From NCBI RefSeq assembly GCF_021991925.1, contig NZ_RXZI01000003.1:310001-374000 (forward strand): a stretch of DNA of 64,000 nucleotides, written 5' to 3'. This DNA comes from Sutcliffiella horikoshii. GTDB taxonomy: Bacteria > Bacillota > Bacilli > Bacillales > Bacillaceae_I. Below, in pieces: positions 45,104-55,336 of this stretch. The notes below the pieces were generated by a model, which saw only the letters and a program-made list of their open reading frames with translations, did no database searches and had not been told where the DNA came from. A program made the translations under genes and the position numbers. Position 1 is the first letter of the stretch. Each line of letters begins with the position of its first letter.

Positions 45104-46067
45104 CCAACCCACTTTTAGGGACGATTTCAACCGAAATCGTCTTTTCTTCCGTTTAGCACATGAAACAAATATGAACATTCTATCCTACAACAAAATAAAA
45201 GATAATCTTTACAAAATCTTAACGGATGATGGGAGTTATATTATTAAGGGCTATTATGAATACGGAAACCTTGATTCCATCATCCATTTCAGCCGCCTTC
45301 TACATAAAAGCGGTTTTCATAACGGTCTTACGTATGAGCAGTTGGGCCAGGGAAGGTATGTGATGGACGAACAAGGGCGTTATTGGGTGCTCACACGCTT
45401 TCTTTCTGCTACAAGAAAGTTCACTTATTTGAAGAAGGAGGACAGGGTGGATGGGTTGATGGCTCTCCAGGATTTTCATCACCATTCCAAAAAGGTTTTA
45501 CCTGATCTCCTACCAGGGCTACCTGTTGAAACAACGGTCCAAAAGTGGAAAACACGCCTTAATTTATTTGAGCAGAACGCACCTTTTTTATCAAAATGGT
45601 TTAACTCTGGAGTAATTAGTGAAATTCAATACTATAGTCATCTTGCGCTTGATGCCTTGCCTGCCAATTTTAAGGATACGGAAGCTGTAGTCCTGCACGG
45701 GGATGTCGCAAGTCATAATTTTATTCGAAGTACAGATAATAAAGTGTATTTAATCGATTATGACCTCCTTTCCATAGAGAATGCTGAATGGGACTATGTT
45801 CAGTACGCTAGCAGGATTCTCCCTTTCCTTAGATGGGATAGGAAACTGTTTGGATCGCATTCCTTTTTAGAGGAGCTTTTCAACAAGCACCCATGGTGTT
45901 GGACGGCGCTTTCTTTTCCGATGGACATCCTAAGGGAGGGAAATTCATTTTCCCAATCCATGGATGGTGAAGGGGTACCAAGCAGTTATGCGAATCTTTC
46001 CTTTTTTATCTCTACCTGGAATCATCGCAAACAGTTTTTGACGAATTTCAACAATCTGATACAATAA
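45087..46067 (+). CDS. CotS/YutH-like spore-associated kinase-fold protein
   Basis: Phosphotransferase-fold protein of the aminoglycoside phosphotransferase/CotS group, members of which are spore coat proteins. About 326 residues from ATG 45087 (GAAGG nine bases before), overlapping the end of safA by 17 bases; ATGs at 45090 and 45093 are alternatives. Seen: N-lobe KILTDDGSYIIKGYYE (candidate ATP Lys), catalytic loop VLHGDVASHNFI (His/Asp near 204) and a metal motif LIDYDLL where typical kinases have DFD or DFG. Coupling with safA suggests a coat role; substrate is unknown. Confidence 0.83.
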   Translation: MMMKANQPTFRDDFNRNRLFFRLAHETNMNILSYNKIKDNLYKILTDDGSYIIKGYYEYGNLDSIIHFSRLLHKSGFHNGLTYEQLGQGRYVMDEQGRYWVLTRFLSATRKFTYLKKEDRVDGLMALQDFHHHSKKVLPDLLPGLPVETTVQKWKTRLNLFEQNAPFLSKWFNSGVISEIQYYSHLALDALPANFKDTEAVVLHGDVASHNFIRSTDNKVYLIDYDLLSIENAEWDYVQYASRILPFLRWDRKLFGSHSFLEELFNKHPWCWTALSFPMDILREGNSFSQSMDGEGVPSSYANLSFFISTWNHRKQFLTNFNNLIQ

Positions 46068-46099
46068 TCAATAAAGCTAAATGGAGGGAAGAAAACGTA

Positions 46100-46840
46100 A
46101 TGGAAGAAAAAATTGCCAAGTTAGTACAATGGATTCAAGAAAAAGTGAAGGAATCAGGATTGAATGGAGCAATTGTCGGTGTTAGTGGAGGAATTGATTC
46201 TGCAGTTGTCGCACATCTGATCAAAAGAGCATTCCCTGATGATTCCCTTGGTGTGATTATGCCGTGTAAAAGTGACCCTAAAGACCAAGAATATGCTCTT
46301 GAAGTAATCGAGAGCTGTGGAATATCCCATACGACCATCGATCTTTCTGAAACGCATACCGTCCTTTTTTCCGCCATGGAAAAACAATTGAAGGAAAAAG
46401 GGGAATGGAACGAGGAAACATCCCGCCTTGGAGATGCTAATACGCGTGCACGCCTTCGCATGACCACCCTTTATGCAGTAGCTAACAACTATGGTTATCT
46501 GGTAGTTGGAACGGATAATGCAGCTGAATGGCATACTGGTTATTTTACAAAATACGGAGATGGCGGAGTGGACTTAGTACCTCTTGTGAATTTCACCAAA
46601 GGCGAAGTTCGTGAAATGGCAAAAGTGCTTGGAGTACCGGATAGCATCATTAATAAACCACCAAGTGCCGGACTCTGGGAGGGTCAAACGGATGAAAACG
46701 AAATGGGAACAACTTACAACATGATTGACAGCTACCTTAAGGGGGAAGAAATCCCCGAAAAAGACAAGCAAATCATTGATAGAATGCATAAACGTACGGA
46801 ACATAAACGTCAATTGGCATACGGTCCTCCAAAATTTTAA
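46100..46840 (+). CDS. nadE: NAD+ synthetase, ammonia-dependent
   Basis: Amidates nicotinate adenine dinucleotide to NAD, last step of the pathway. 246 residues, GGAGGG upstream. Seen: PP-loop SGGIDS (29-34), GVIMPCKSDPKDQEYAL, GDANTRARLRMTTLYAVAN, VVGTDNAAEWHTGYFTKYGDGGVDL and PSAGLWEGQTDENEMG. There is no glutaminase domain, so free ammonia is used. It is clearly shorter than the ~270-residue NadE of B. subtilis and resembles the short clostridial/archaeal type. Near the nad cluster but separated from it by two coat genes. Confidence 0.94.
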   Translation: MEEKIAKLVQWIQEKVKESGLNGAIVGVSGGIDSAVVAHLIKRAFPDDSLGVIMPCKSDPKDQEYALEVIESCGISHTTIDLSETHTVLFSAMEKQLKEKGEWNEETSRLGDANTRARLRMTTLYAVANNYGYLVVGTDNAAEWHTGYFTKYGDGGVDLVPLVNFTKGEVREMAKVLGVPDSIINKPPSAGLWEGQTDENEMGTTYNMIDSYLKGEEIPEKDKQIIDRMHKRTEHKRQLAYGPPKF

Positions 46841-46864
46841 GAAGTTGGAGAGAACTAACAAAAT

Positions 46865-46937
46865 AAAAACCCCCTGAACTTGTCACCCTAATGGAGAGTA
46901 CATCTATTGTACTCAACTGACTCGTTAGGGGGTTTTT
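46865..46937 (+). terminator. Nested hairpin: nadE terminator that contains the next gene's ribosome site
   Basis: AAAAACCCCCTGA (46865) and TTAGGGGGTTTTT (46925) pair over 13 positions, with an inner GAGTAC/GTACTC hairpin in the loop. The T-run makes it a terminator. The only good Shine-Dalgarno for the following TTG start at 46941 is the AGGGGG inside the 3' arm, so the structure would hide it. Confidence 0.75.
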
Positions 46938-46940
46938 ACA

Positions 46941-47693
46941 TTGAGGAAGTCACTATTCACTGTTACCTCTGCGGCACTTTTACTTGGCGGTCTAGCGGGA
47001 TGCGGCCAAAAGGAAAGTGCTACAGACAATAGGTATTATGAAGAAACCAGACCTATTGGGTACTACACAAGCGAACACAATCCTTATGTAAACAATGACC
47101 GTACACGTCGCGAACCGGAAGAAAGGGGCAATGCCCGCCTTCTGGAAGATAATGATGGTCCATTGAATGAAATTTTGGACCGTTCTGTTGTCTATGACGA
47201 AAACAGAGTAAGACGTAATAAGGACAAAGGAGTCAGACAAACAAGAAATAGAACGGACAACAGAGGGTTTATGAACATCGGGTATGATACCCCACGTTTC
47301 AGCCGTACAGATAGAAATTATCACGAAAGCTTGAATGGCATTGATCATGTCGGCAACCCATCTTATTATAATATCTACGATGGAAGATTAGCCGATCGTT
47401 TGGTTAAGCGTGCGGAGCAGGTAGACGGAGTGAGAAATGCCCGTGCCTTAGTCAATGGGGATGATGTTATCGTAGCAGTAATTCCAGAAAACAATGCAGA
47501 TACAAGTGATTTAAAGCGTGAGGTACAACGTGCTGTGAAACCTCTTGTGGAAAACAAAGAGTTACGTATCTCTACAAAGGAAGGTGTCTATAACACTGTC
47601 CAAAGTGTGGATAATGACTTGAGAGACGGCGAGTGGCACTTGCGAGACTTGGATGATACCATGCGTGGGCTTACACGGACGATGACTAGATAA
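46941..47693 (+). CDS. coxA: YhcN/YlaJ family sporulation lipoprotein (CoxA-like)
   Basis: Predicted lipoprotein of the spore cortex/forespore membrane. 250 residues from TTG 46941. Seen: signal peptide with lipobox LAGC (Cys21), a charged low-complexity middle rich in Arg, Asn and Glu, and a C-terminal YhcN/YlaJ domain (about 145-250, LADRLVKRAEQVDGVRNARALVNGDDVIVAVIPE). Its place between safA and bofC is that of B. subtilis coxA (yrbB). The ribosome site lies in the upstream terminator stem. Confidence 0.85.
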   Translation: MRKSLFTVTSAALLLGGLAGCGQKESATDNRYYEETRPIGYYTSEHNPYVNNDRTRREPEERGNARLLEDNDGPLNEILDRSVVYDENRVRRNKDKGVRQTRNRTDNRGFMNIGYDTPRFSRTDRNYHESLNGIDHVGNPSYYNIYDGRLADRLVKRAEQVDGVRNARALVNGDDVIVAVIPENNADTSDLKREVQRAVKPLVENKELRISTKEGVYNTVQSVDNDLRDGEWHLRDLDDTMRGLTRTMTR

Positions 47694-47702
47694 ACCCTTT
47701 TG

Positions 47703-47737
47703 AGCAGCCTCTGTAAGACGGAGGCTGTTTTTATTTT
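47703..47737 (+). terminator. Terminator after the CoxA-like gene
   Basis: GCAGCCTC and GAGGCTGT stem, then TTTTATTTT. Confidence 0.85.
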
Positions 47738-47854
47738 AGAAAAATCATCCACAATGCATGGTTATTATTTCTAAATATGGTCAAACTAAAAAAGATAAGA
47801 CTAGCAAATTACTTAGAAATTAAACTAAACAGAATGTGAGGGGGCAATGTAACA

Positions 47855-48421
47855 ATGAAACCCATCATACTAAAAAAGTGGATTTTACTTGTAACAGTTT
47901 TTGCAACCGCGTTTGGATTGTTTTATACGTTTGCCACATTTGAAGGTGCTGCAGATGAGAATGAATATGTAGATGAAGAGGTGTTGGAGGATGCATTTGA
48001 AGTAAATGGTCCTGTGACACTTAAAGTCGTCTTGGAGCGAATCTATCTGGATGGAGAAGTAAGTGAAGAGATCCTGGATGAAACTGTTTGGGCAATGGAA
48101 GATTTCTGGGCTCAATATGAGGATTGGCAAGTCATTGATCTTGATAGTGAGCAAGTGGTGTTTCAACAGTATATTGACGATATCTCCCCGCTCTTGAAAT
48201 CGAATGGCTATTTCGGTATTTCTGAGGAAGGCATTCTGACTATCTATGAAGGGAAGCCCACAGAAGCATCCAAGATCATTCAATCCTTCTTCCAAATTGA
48301 TGTTGGCAAGCTGGAAAGCCACCAGCATGAACAATTAAAAGGCGGAATTAAAGTGGTAAACAAGGATGACTATGTACAGGTGCTCGAAACATTCAAGCCT
48401 TATACCACCAATAAACAATAG
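47855..48421 (+). CDS. bofC: Intercompartmental checkpoint protein BofC
   Basis: Forespore-made exported protein that inhibits the SpoIVB protease and so delays pro-sigma-K activation. 188 residues, GTGAGGGGG upstream. Seen: an N-terminal membrane/signal helix (about 8-28), an acidic linker, then the BofC domains with VTLKVVLERIYLDGEVSEEI and DISPLLKSNGYFGISEEGILTIYEGKP. It lies before ruvA, as in B. subtilis. It acts on the same checkpoint as spoIVFA/FB at 29.7-31.3 kb. Confidence 0.92.
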   Translation: MKPIILKKWILLVTVFATAFGLFYTFATFEGAADENEYVDEEVLEDAFEVNGPVTLKVVLERIYLDGEVSEEILDETVWAMEDFWAQYEDWQVIDLDSEQVVFQQYIDDISPLLKSNGYFGISEEGILTIYEGKPTEASKIIQSFFQIDVGKLESHQHEQLKGGIKVVNKDDYVQVLETFKPYTTNKQ

Positions 48422-48451
48422 ACAGACCGGCACTCTGCTGGTCTGTTTTTT
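48421..48451 (+). terminator. Terminator after bofC
   Basis: ACAGACCGG and CTGGTCTGT stem around a short loop, followed by six T residues, next to the bofC stop. Confidence 0.88.
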
Positions 48452-48572
48452 AGCGTTGTACGCTTAACAATTATACTAAAATATGCTATCTTTTTCTTTT
48501 GAGCCGATTGTTTGTTCTATTCATGGTAAAATGGAGAATAGAAGTTGAACATAAAAGGGGAGTATTTGGACG

Positions 48573-49184
48573 TTGATTGATTTTATTAAAGGTTTTGTGG
48601 CCTATGTGTCACCGGAATATGTGGTGGTGGAAGTGATGGGAGTGGGTTATCAAGTTAATACCCCTAATCCTTTTATTTACCGAGTAGATGCGGATAAAGA
48701 AGTGACCATTTATACATATCAACATGTGAGAGAAGATATATTGGCCCTATACGGCTTTAAAACACGAGAAGATAAAAACTTGTTCATGAAACTCTTAAAT
48801 GTCACAGGGATCGGGCCAAAAGGGGCGCTTGCTATTTTAGCTTCCGGACAGCCGGCACAAGTTGTTCATGCTATTGAAAACGAAGATGAAAAATTCTTGG
48901 TGAAATTTCCTGGTGTCGGAAAGAAAACAGCCAGACAGATCATTCTTGACTTGAAAGGCAAATTGAATGACCTTGTACCAAGTGCCTTTCCCGATTTGTT
49001 TCAGCCTGATGTGGAAGTCAGCGTTCCTGGAGGGACGAGCACTGCATTGGATGAAGCATTGGAAGCTTTAAAGGTACTAGGCTATGGTGATAGGGAAATC
49101 AAGAAAGTTGTACCTGCTTTGCAAAAGGAAGATCTATCAACCGATCAATATGTAAAAAAGGCTTTACAGCTGCTTCTCAAATAG
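48573..49184 (+). CDS. ruvA: Holliday junction branch migration protein RuvA
   Basis: Binds four-way junctions and loads RuvB. 203 residues from TTG 48573 (AAAAGGGGAG ten bases before). Seen: N-terminal OB domain ([20 protein letters not shown]), two helix-hairpin-helix motifs ([16 protein letters not shown] and [17 protein letters not shown]) and a C-terminal RuvB-binding helical domain ([23 protein letters not shown]). A repeat copy separates it from ruvB. Confidence 0.97.
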   Translation: MIDFIKGFVAYVSPEYVVVEVMGVGYQVNTPNPFIYRVDADKEVTIYTYQHVREDILALYGFKTREDKNLFMKLLNVTGIGPKGALAILASGQPAQVVHAIENEDEKFLVKFPGVGKKTARQIILDLKGKLNDLVPSAFPDLFQPDVEVSVPGGTSTALDEALEALKVLGYGDREIKKVVPALQKEDLSTDQYVKKALQLLLK

Positions 49185-49221
49185 ACTTTAATAGTTAACC
49201 ATGTTTTTGAATGAAGTACAC

Positions 49222-49334
49222 CGGAGAAGACTCCAGCGGGGAGATTTCGACCATCTTGAGACCCCGGGCAAAACCTGAGGAGGCTCCGCGAGCATTCCGT
49301 TGAAAGCAAAGACGTGGAAATCAACAGCGGCGCT
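49222..49334. repeat. Dispersed structured element, family 1, copy E (degenerate)
   Basis: Contains GAAGACTCCAGCGGGG, TTGAGACCCCGGGC, GAGGAGGCTCCGCG, GAAAGCAAAGACG and the right end AATCAACAGCGGCG. The left inverted end is not recognisable. It lies between ruvA and ruvB, so it sits inside what is normally one operon. Confidence 0.75.
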
Positions 49335-49395
49335 TTTTTAGAAACGTATATTATTATAAGGGACAATTTATCCTGTCCCGGAAAGGGGGAACCAA

Positions 49396-50400
49396 ATGAT
49401 GGATGACCGCATGGTATCACAAGATGCGACATTAGAAGAGCATTCCTTGGAATACAGCTTACGACCACAGACGCTTCAGCAATACATAGGCCAAGATAAA
49501 GTGAAAGAAAACCTGGAAGTATTTATCCAAGCGGCGAAAATGCGCCAGGAAACATTGGATCATGTTCTACTTTATGGCCCGCCAGGACTCGGTAAAACGA
49601 CCCTTGCTGCGATCATCGCCAATGAAATGGGGGTGCAACTTCGCACGACTGCAGGTCCTGCGATTGAACGCCCAGGTGATCTGGCTGCTATCCTGTCTGC
49701 CCTTGAACCTGGAGATGTATTGTTTATTGATGAAATTCACCGCCTTCATCGCTCCATAGAGGAGGTCCTTTATCCAGCAATGGAGGATTATTGCTTGGAT
49801 ATAGTGATAGGAAAAGGCCCAACCTCAAAATCTGTCCGTCTGGATCTTCCTCCTTTCACACTTGTTGGTGCCACCACAAGGGTTGGATTACTGACGGCAC
49901 CTCTAAGAGATCGCTTTGGCGTCCTTAGCAGATTAGAATATTATAACGAAGCACAGCTTACAGAGATTTGCCTACGGACCGCCCAGATTCTGGAGATAGG
50001 CTTAGAGCAGGATGCGGCAACAGAAATAAGCAGAAGAGCGAGGGGAACACCGCGAATCGCCAACCGTCTTCTACGTCGTGTCAGGGATTTTGCACAGGTA
50101 TTAGGAAAAGATACCATTAGTGCCTCCCTTGCAAAAGAAGCGCTGGACCGTTTGCAGGTGGATAAACTTGGACTCGACCATATCGACCATAAATTGTTGA
50201 TGGGAATCATGGAAAAGTTCCGAGGGGGACCTGTAGGGGTGGATACCATTGCCGCTACTATCGGAGAGGAATCCCACACCATTGAAGATGTTTATGAACC
50301 ATACCTTCTGCAAATCGGATTTCTCCAACGAACCCCAAGAGGTCGCGTTGTAACAGACCTGGTGTATCGACATTTCAATATGGAGGTGCCAAAAGAATAA
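49396..50400 (+). CDS. ruvB: Holliday junction DNA helicase RuvB
   Basis: AAA+ motor driving branch migration with RuvA. 334 residues, GGAAAGGGGG upstream. Seen: [19 protein letters not shown], Walker [10 protein letters not shown], Walker [10 protein letters not shown], sensor 1 [10 protein letters not shown], arginine-finger region LRDRFGVL, and a winged-helix C-terminus ending [20 protein letters not shown]. Stop overlaps the next start by one base (TAATG). Confidence 0.98.
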   Translation: MMDDRMVSQDATLEEHSLEYSLRPQTLQQYIGQDKVKENLEVFIQAAKMRQETLDHVLLYGPPGLGKTTLAAIIANEMGVQLRTTAGPAIERPGDLAAILSALEPGDVLFIDEIHRLHRSIEEVLYPAMEDYCLDIVIGKGPTSKSVRLDLPPFTLVGATTRVGLLTAPLRDRFGVLSRLEYYNEAQLTEICLRTAQILEIGLEQDAATEISRRARGTPRIANRLLRRVRDFAQVLGKDTISASLAKEALDRLQVDKLGLDHIDHKLLMGIMEKFRGGPVGVDTIAATIGEESHTIEDVYEPYLLQIGFLQRTPRGRVVTDLVYRHFNMEVPKE

Positions 50401-50597
50401 TGGAACTGCCTAAAATGCTGATGGTGGTCGGAGCGGTACTTTTAATTGTAGGATTGCTCTGGCAAGTCGTCGGCAAGATACCGGGAGACATCGTTGTGAA
50501 AAAAGGGAATATGACATTCTTCTTCCCTATCGTGACCTCCATCATCATCAGTATCGTACTCAGTTTGATTTTTTATTTTATTGGCCGCTTTAGATAA
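50400..50597 (+). CDS. DUF2905 small membrane protein
   Basis: 65 residues with two hydrophobic helices (about 6-20 and 38-62) joined by a GKIPGDIVVKKGNMTFFFPI stretch, the mark of the DUF2905 family. Function is unknown. The start shares one base with the ruvB stop, so it is translated with ruvB. Homologues commonly sit beside ruvB in Firmicutes. Confidence 0.87.
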   Translation: MELPKMLMVVGAVLLIVGLLWQVVGKIPGDIVVKKGNMTFFFPIVTSIIISIVLSLIFYFIGRFR

Positions 50598-50604
50598 GGA
50601 TATA

Positions 50605-50794
50605 CCTGTAGACTGGAGTGCAAGGTGTGAGACTCCTCAAAAATGCTAACGCATTTTCTTCGTGCGATGTAATGCTGTCGCAGCGTTCCTTGTCCTGCGG
50701 GGGATAACGGTAGGTTGAGCCCCCGCAGGCGAAGCCGAGGAGGCTCAAGCACCGTCCTCTGGATAAGCAAACACCTGGAACGCAAGGATACAGG
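50605..50794. repeat. Dispersed structured element, family 1, copy F (long form)
   Basis: Ends CCTGTA and TACAGG; blocks GAGACTCCTC, GAGCCCCCGCAGGCGAAG, GAGGAGGCTCAAGCACCG, and ACACCTGGAACGCAAGG. It carries the same ~60-base internal insert as copy D (AATGCTAACGCATTTTCTTCG onward). It ends 44 bases before the queA start, so it would be in the queA leader if transcribed from ruvB. Confidence 0.85.
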
Positions 50795-50837
50795 AGTTAA
50801 CGAGTTACTAAGAAAGCAAACAAGAAAAGGTGACAGT

Positions 50838-51866
50838 ATGAAGATAGATTTATTTGATTTCCACTTACCAGAAGAACTGATAGCACAAACCCCACTTGAA
50901 CAAAGAGAAGCCTCACGTCTGATGGTTCTGAACAAGGAAACAGGAAAACTTACACATGAACCCACTTTCCGTTCCATATTGGATTATGTCCATGAAGGCG
51001 ATTGCCTTGTTTTAAATGATACTAGGGTTTTGCCTGCTAGACTTTTTGGTGTGAAAAGTGAGACAGGAGCAAAGATTGAAGTGCTCCTATTAAAGCGGCT
51101 TGAAGGCGACACATGGGAAACACTCATCAAGCCTGCCAAACGTGTAAAAGAAGGGACTATGGTGTCCTTCGGTGACGGAAGGCTGACTGCAGTATGCACC
51201 GGCGAAAGCGAGCATGGTGGCAGAAAGCTTGATTTCCGTTATGAAGGCATCTTTTACGAAGTATTAGACAGTCTAGGTGAAATGCCACTTCCTCCCTATA
51301 TCAAGGAACAACTAGAGGACCGTGACCGTTATCAGACTGTTTTTGCAAGAGAAACAGGTTCCGCTGCAGCTCCGACTGCGGGTCTGCATTTTACAGAAGA
51401 ACTACTAGCAGCATTGAAGGATAAAGGGGTACATACCGCTTTCATTACCCTTCACGTAGGACTTGGAACATTCCGCCCCGTTAGTGTGGATTCTGTAGAA
51501 GAGCATGATATGCATGCAGAGTTTTACCAGATGTCAGAAGGCACTGCAAGACTTCTGAATGATGTGCGCAGCAATGGGGGAAGAATCATCACGGTGGGGA
51601 CCACCTCTACACGGACGCTTGAAACCATCGCAAGGGATCATGGTAAGTTTAAAGAGGCGAGCGGTTGGACAAACATATTCATATACCCAGGATATGAGTT
51701 TGCTGCCATTGACGGTATGATCACAAACTTCCATTTGCCAAAATCAACCTTGATCATGCTTGTCAGCGCACTTGCAGGTCGTGAAAATGTCATGCACGCC
51801 TACGAAGAAGCAGTCAACCAAAGATACCGCTTCTTCAGTTTCGGCGATGCCATGCTAATACTGTAA
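50838..51866 (+). CDS. queA: tRNA preQ1(34) S-adenosylmethionine ribosyltransferase-isomerase QueA
   Basis: Transfers ribosyl from S-adenosylmethionine to preQ1 in tRNA to give epoxyqueuosine. 342 residues from ATG 50838 (AAAAGGTGA upstream); the longer frame would run into the repeat and is rejected. Seen: [64 protein letters not shown] and [12 protein letters not shown]. The partner tgt follows after repeat copy G. Confidence 0.96.
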   Translation: MKIDLFDFHLPEELIAQTPLEQREASRLMVLNKETGKLTHEPTFRSILDYVHEGDCLVLNDTRVLPARLFGVKSETGAKIEVLLLKRLEGDTWETLIKPAKRVKEGTMVSFGDGRLTAVCTGESEHGGRKLDFRYEGIFYEVLDSLGEMPLPPYIKEQLEDRDRYQTVFARETGSAAAPTAGLHFTEELLAALKDKGVHTAFITLHVGLGTFRPVSVDSVEEHDMHAEFYQMSEGTARLLNDVRSNGGRIITVGTTSTRTLETIARDHGKFKEASGWTNIFIYPGYEFAAIDGMITNFHLPKSTLIMLVSALAGRENVMHAYEEAVNQRYRFFSFGDAMLIL

Positions 51867-51889
51867 TAGGCTGTTTATGAATAATATGA

Positions 51890-53203
<1,314 letters not shown>

Positions 53204-53247
53204 AATCTCTTCCCATACATGACTAGTGAGAAAGGAGGCGTTACAAC

Positions 53248-53511
53248 ATGGAAGGAATGGCTGGTGCTATTTTACCTTTAGTATTAATGTTTGCTATTTT
53301 CTACTTCTTGTTAATTCGCCCACAACAAAAGCGTCAAAAGCAAGTTCGTGAAATGCAGACTAACCTGCAAAAAGGGGACAAGATTGTCACAATCGGTGGA
53401 TTACACGGTATCGTGGATGCATTGGATGAGGACAAAATCGTCATCAAAGCAGGAGACGGATCTCGTCTTACATACGATCGCCAAGCGGTTAGAGATGTAG
53501 TTCAAGACTAA
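53248..53511 (+). CDS. yajC: Preprotein translocase accessory subunit YajC
   Basis: Small membrane protein associated with SecDF in the Sec translocon. 87 residues, AAGGAGGCG upstream. Seen: one transmembrane helix (about 6-24, ILPLVLMFAIFYFLLIRPQQKR) and a cytoplasmic domain with GDKIVTIGGLHGIV. Follows tgt, as in most Bacilli; secDF is 4 kb downstream. Confidence 0.95.
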   Translation: MEGMAGAILPLVLMFAIFYFLLIRPQQKRQKQVREMQTNLQKGDKIVTIGGLHGIVDALDEDKIVIKAGDGSRLTYDRQAVRDVVQD

Positions 53512-53520
53512 TGGAAAAGT

Positions 53521-53556
53521 AAGAGCATGAAACCCTTGGGACCATGCTCTTTTTTC
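53521..53556. terminator. Terminator between yajC and the convergent membrane gene
   Basis: AAGAGCATG and CATGCTCTT stem with a CCC/GGG inner pair, followed by T residues. Usable from both sides. Confidence 0.87.
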
Positions 53557-53571
53557 ATGCAGTAAATGAAG

Positions 53572-53961
53572 TTATGCTTTGGACACATATCCCCCGCTCA
53601 GGTTCACCCCGATAATTCCCCCAAGGGCGGCTGTCCCAATAAATCCAAGATGGAATAGTAATTGGTGCAGGGTAAATAAGGAGTCGTTTCCTAAATACTG
53701 AAAAAGGAAGATGACCAAGGTGTACGCCCCACCAGTTGCACCCCCAAGCAACCAACCCTTTTCCTTTCCCTTCCCCCCAGATACAAAGCCTCCGATGAAA
53801 AGTGTAATAAAAGATAATGTCACAATGATCCAGGCTACACTGGTTTCCTGCAGAGAGGTGAAACGTAAGAGCAATGAAAATAGAAGACTGATTCCTATCG
53901 CGAACATAAAAACGGTGATCAGACCATACATGATGGCCAATCCAAGTCGTTTTGATTCCAT
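53572..53961 (-). CDS. TIGR04086-type four-helix membrane protein (YrzE-like)
   Basis: 129 residues from ATG 53961 (GGGGAAG upstream on the minus strand). Four hydrophobic segments are visible, starting GLAIMYGLITVFMFAIGISLLFSLLLR and ending FHLGFIGTAALGGIIGVNLSGG. B. subtilis yrzE lies at this point between yrbF/yajC and yrbG, so it is probably the equivalent; function is unknown. It is the only gene on the minus strand in this stretch besides spoVB. Confidence 0.8.
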   Translation of the reverse strand: MESKRLGLAIMYGLITVFMFAIGISLLFSLLLRFTSLQETSVAWIIVTLSFITLFIGGFVSGGKGKEKGWLLGGATGGAYTLVIFLFQYLGNDSLFTLHQLLFHLGFIGTAALGGIIGVNLSGGYVSKA

Positions 53962-54161
53962 CTGGATTCTTCCCCTTTCTTGGTACATGCTAAGTAATAC
54001 AAGCATATTCAGGAGTTGATACAAATAGAATATAAATATTTTTTCAAGCCAAACCTTTACTTTCTAATTTGGTAAACACTTCATGTCATAAAATTCAATT
54101 TCTGGTAAAAGACTAAATACAATCATGTTTATTTTTGGGAACTAAAGTAAGGGGGCGTTGG

Positions 54162-54845
54162 ATGATGGAAGAGTACTTGCTGATTATAGCCAGGACCATA
54201 TTTCTATATATTGTCATCCTTATTATCTTCCGTGTCATGGGAAAAAGGGAGATAGGTGAACTTAGTGTTTTGGATCTTGTCGTCTTCATCATGATTGCCG
54301 AAATGGCCGTGATGGCTATAGAAAACCCCAAGGATAAACTTAGTCATTCCGTGTTGCCAATGTTCTTACTGATGGGAATACAAATACTCTTAGCATATGT
54401 TTCCTTAAAAAATCAACGAATCAGGGATGTCATCGACGGGAAGCCCAGTGTGATCATCAACAATGGAAAAATCGACGAAAATATGATGAAAAAGCAACGC
54501 TACAACTTTGACGACCTGCTTGTACAGCTCAGAGATAAAAATGTGAAGAACGTGGCAGATGTGGAGTTTGCCATTCTTGAACCTTCCGGAAAGCTGTCTG
54601 TATTTGAGAAAAAGAAAAAAGAAGAGGAAGAAACGTCCACCGAAGGACAACAGGAGGAAGAAGGTACTTTAAACCTTCCACTCATAATGGATGGAATCAT
54701 ACAAGAGGAACATCTCAAGCAGATGAACAAAACCAACCTTTGGCTAAGGCAGCAATTAAGATCGCTTGGATATAAAGATTTTAAAAATATTTCTTTTTGT
54801 AGCTATGATAAAGGTGTGTTTTTCATTGACTTGAAGGATGAATAG
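54162..54845 (+). CDS. DUF421 domain membrane protein (YrbG-like)
   Basis: 227 residues from ATG 54162 (AAGGGGG seven bases upstream). Seen: three transmembrane helices in the first 90 residues, [23 protein letters not shown] (DUF421 signature), and the YetF-like cytoplasmic domain with [58 protein letters not shown] Glu-rich linker (about 155-175) then a C-terminal part. B. subtilis YrbG is its likely positional equivalent. Function is not established; relatives (YetF) occur in the spore membrane. Confidence 0.86.
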   Translation: MMEEYLLIIARTIFLYIVILIIFRVMGKREIGELSVLDLVVFIMIAEMAVMAIENPKDKLSHSVLPMFLLMGIQILLAYVSLKNQRIRDVIDGKPSVIINNGKIDENMMKKQRYNFDDLLVQLRDKNVKNVADVEFAILEPSGKLSVFEKKKKEEEETSTEGQQEEEGTLNLPLIMDGIIQEEHLKQMNKTNLWLRQQLRSLGYKDFKNISFCSYDKGVFFIDLKDE

Positions 54846-54917
54846 CGGGGGGGAGGTGGAGGTCACTTAAAAGAGCGGAAGGTATCCGCTTTTTGAATTT
54901 GATACTCCTTTTGTAAT

Positions 54918-55052
54918 CGGGCGGAAATTCAATTTTACGGGCGATTTTTCAAAAATACGGGCGGAAATCAGAGAAATCGGGCGATTATTAGTTTTTACGG
55001 GCGAAAATTCAACATTACGGGCGATAGCAGAGTGCAATCGGGCGAACGCTGA
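54918..55052. repeat. Intergenic array, 7 units of 20-21 nt, core CGGGCG
   Basis: CGGGCGR starts at 54918, 54938, 54958, 54978, 54998, 55018 and 55039 (spacings 20,20,20,20,20,21), usually preceded by TA or AT. The remaining 13-14 bases of each unit are unrelated and mostly A/T. It lies between the convergent DUF421 and spoVB genes. No frame is kept open, so it is not coding. Confidence 0.85.
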
Positions 55053-55128
55053 AAATGCCTAAAGTCTCCCAAATCAGACTCGCCCTTAAGTCCAAGGAGA
55101 TACCCACCCTTATGGACCAGCTATAAAA

Positions 55129-55287
55129 AGGCTCTTTTCTCTAAGATTGTTGCTAATAATTAGTTACTGCGTACTTCCTCAAAATCTGCACGTAGCATAT
55201 TCAGTAATGGAGAAAAGAGCACGAAAGCAAGAAAATAACGGTTACCACAAAAATACGTACATACCAAAAAGGTTTACAAAAATAGCC
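55129..55287. repeat. Dispersed element family 2, copy 2
   Basis: AGGCTCTTTTCTCTAAGATTGTTGCTA at the left, a central GAAAAGAGCACGAAAGCAAGAAAATAACG block and GTTTACAAAAATAGCC at the right all match the complement of the element at 20410-20596, but about 30 bases of its middle are missing. It fills the remaining part of the 491-base gap before spoVB. Confidence 0.72.
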
Positions 55288-55336
55288 AATAAAAAAGAAC
55301 CCTGCCCAAAAGCCGGATTCCTCAAATATCTCCTAA

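Noticed and set aside
44133-45107. Long antisense frames opposite safA
   Set aside because: They mirror the biased Met/Gly/Pro codons of safA, which avoid stops in other frames. No start signals and no recognisable protein features.
54918-55052. CRISPR array
   Set aside because: Only 6-8 bases are conserved per 20-nt unit, there is no 25-35-base direct repeat and no cas gene in the window. The same applies to the other three arrays.
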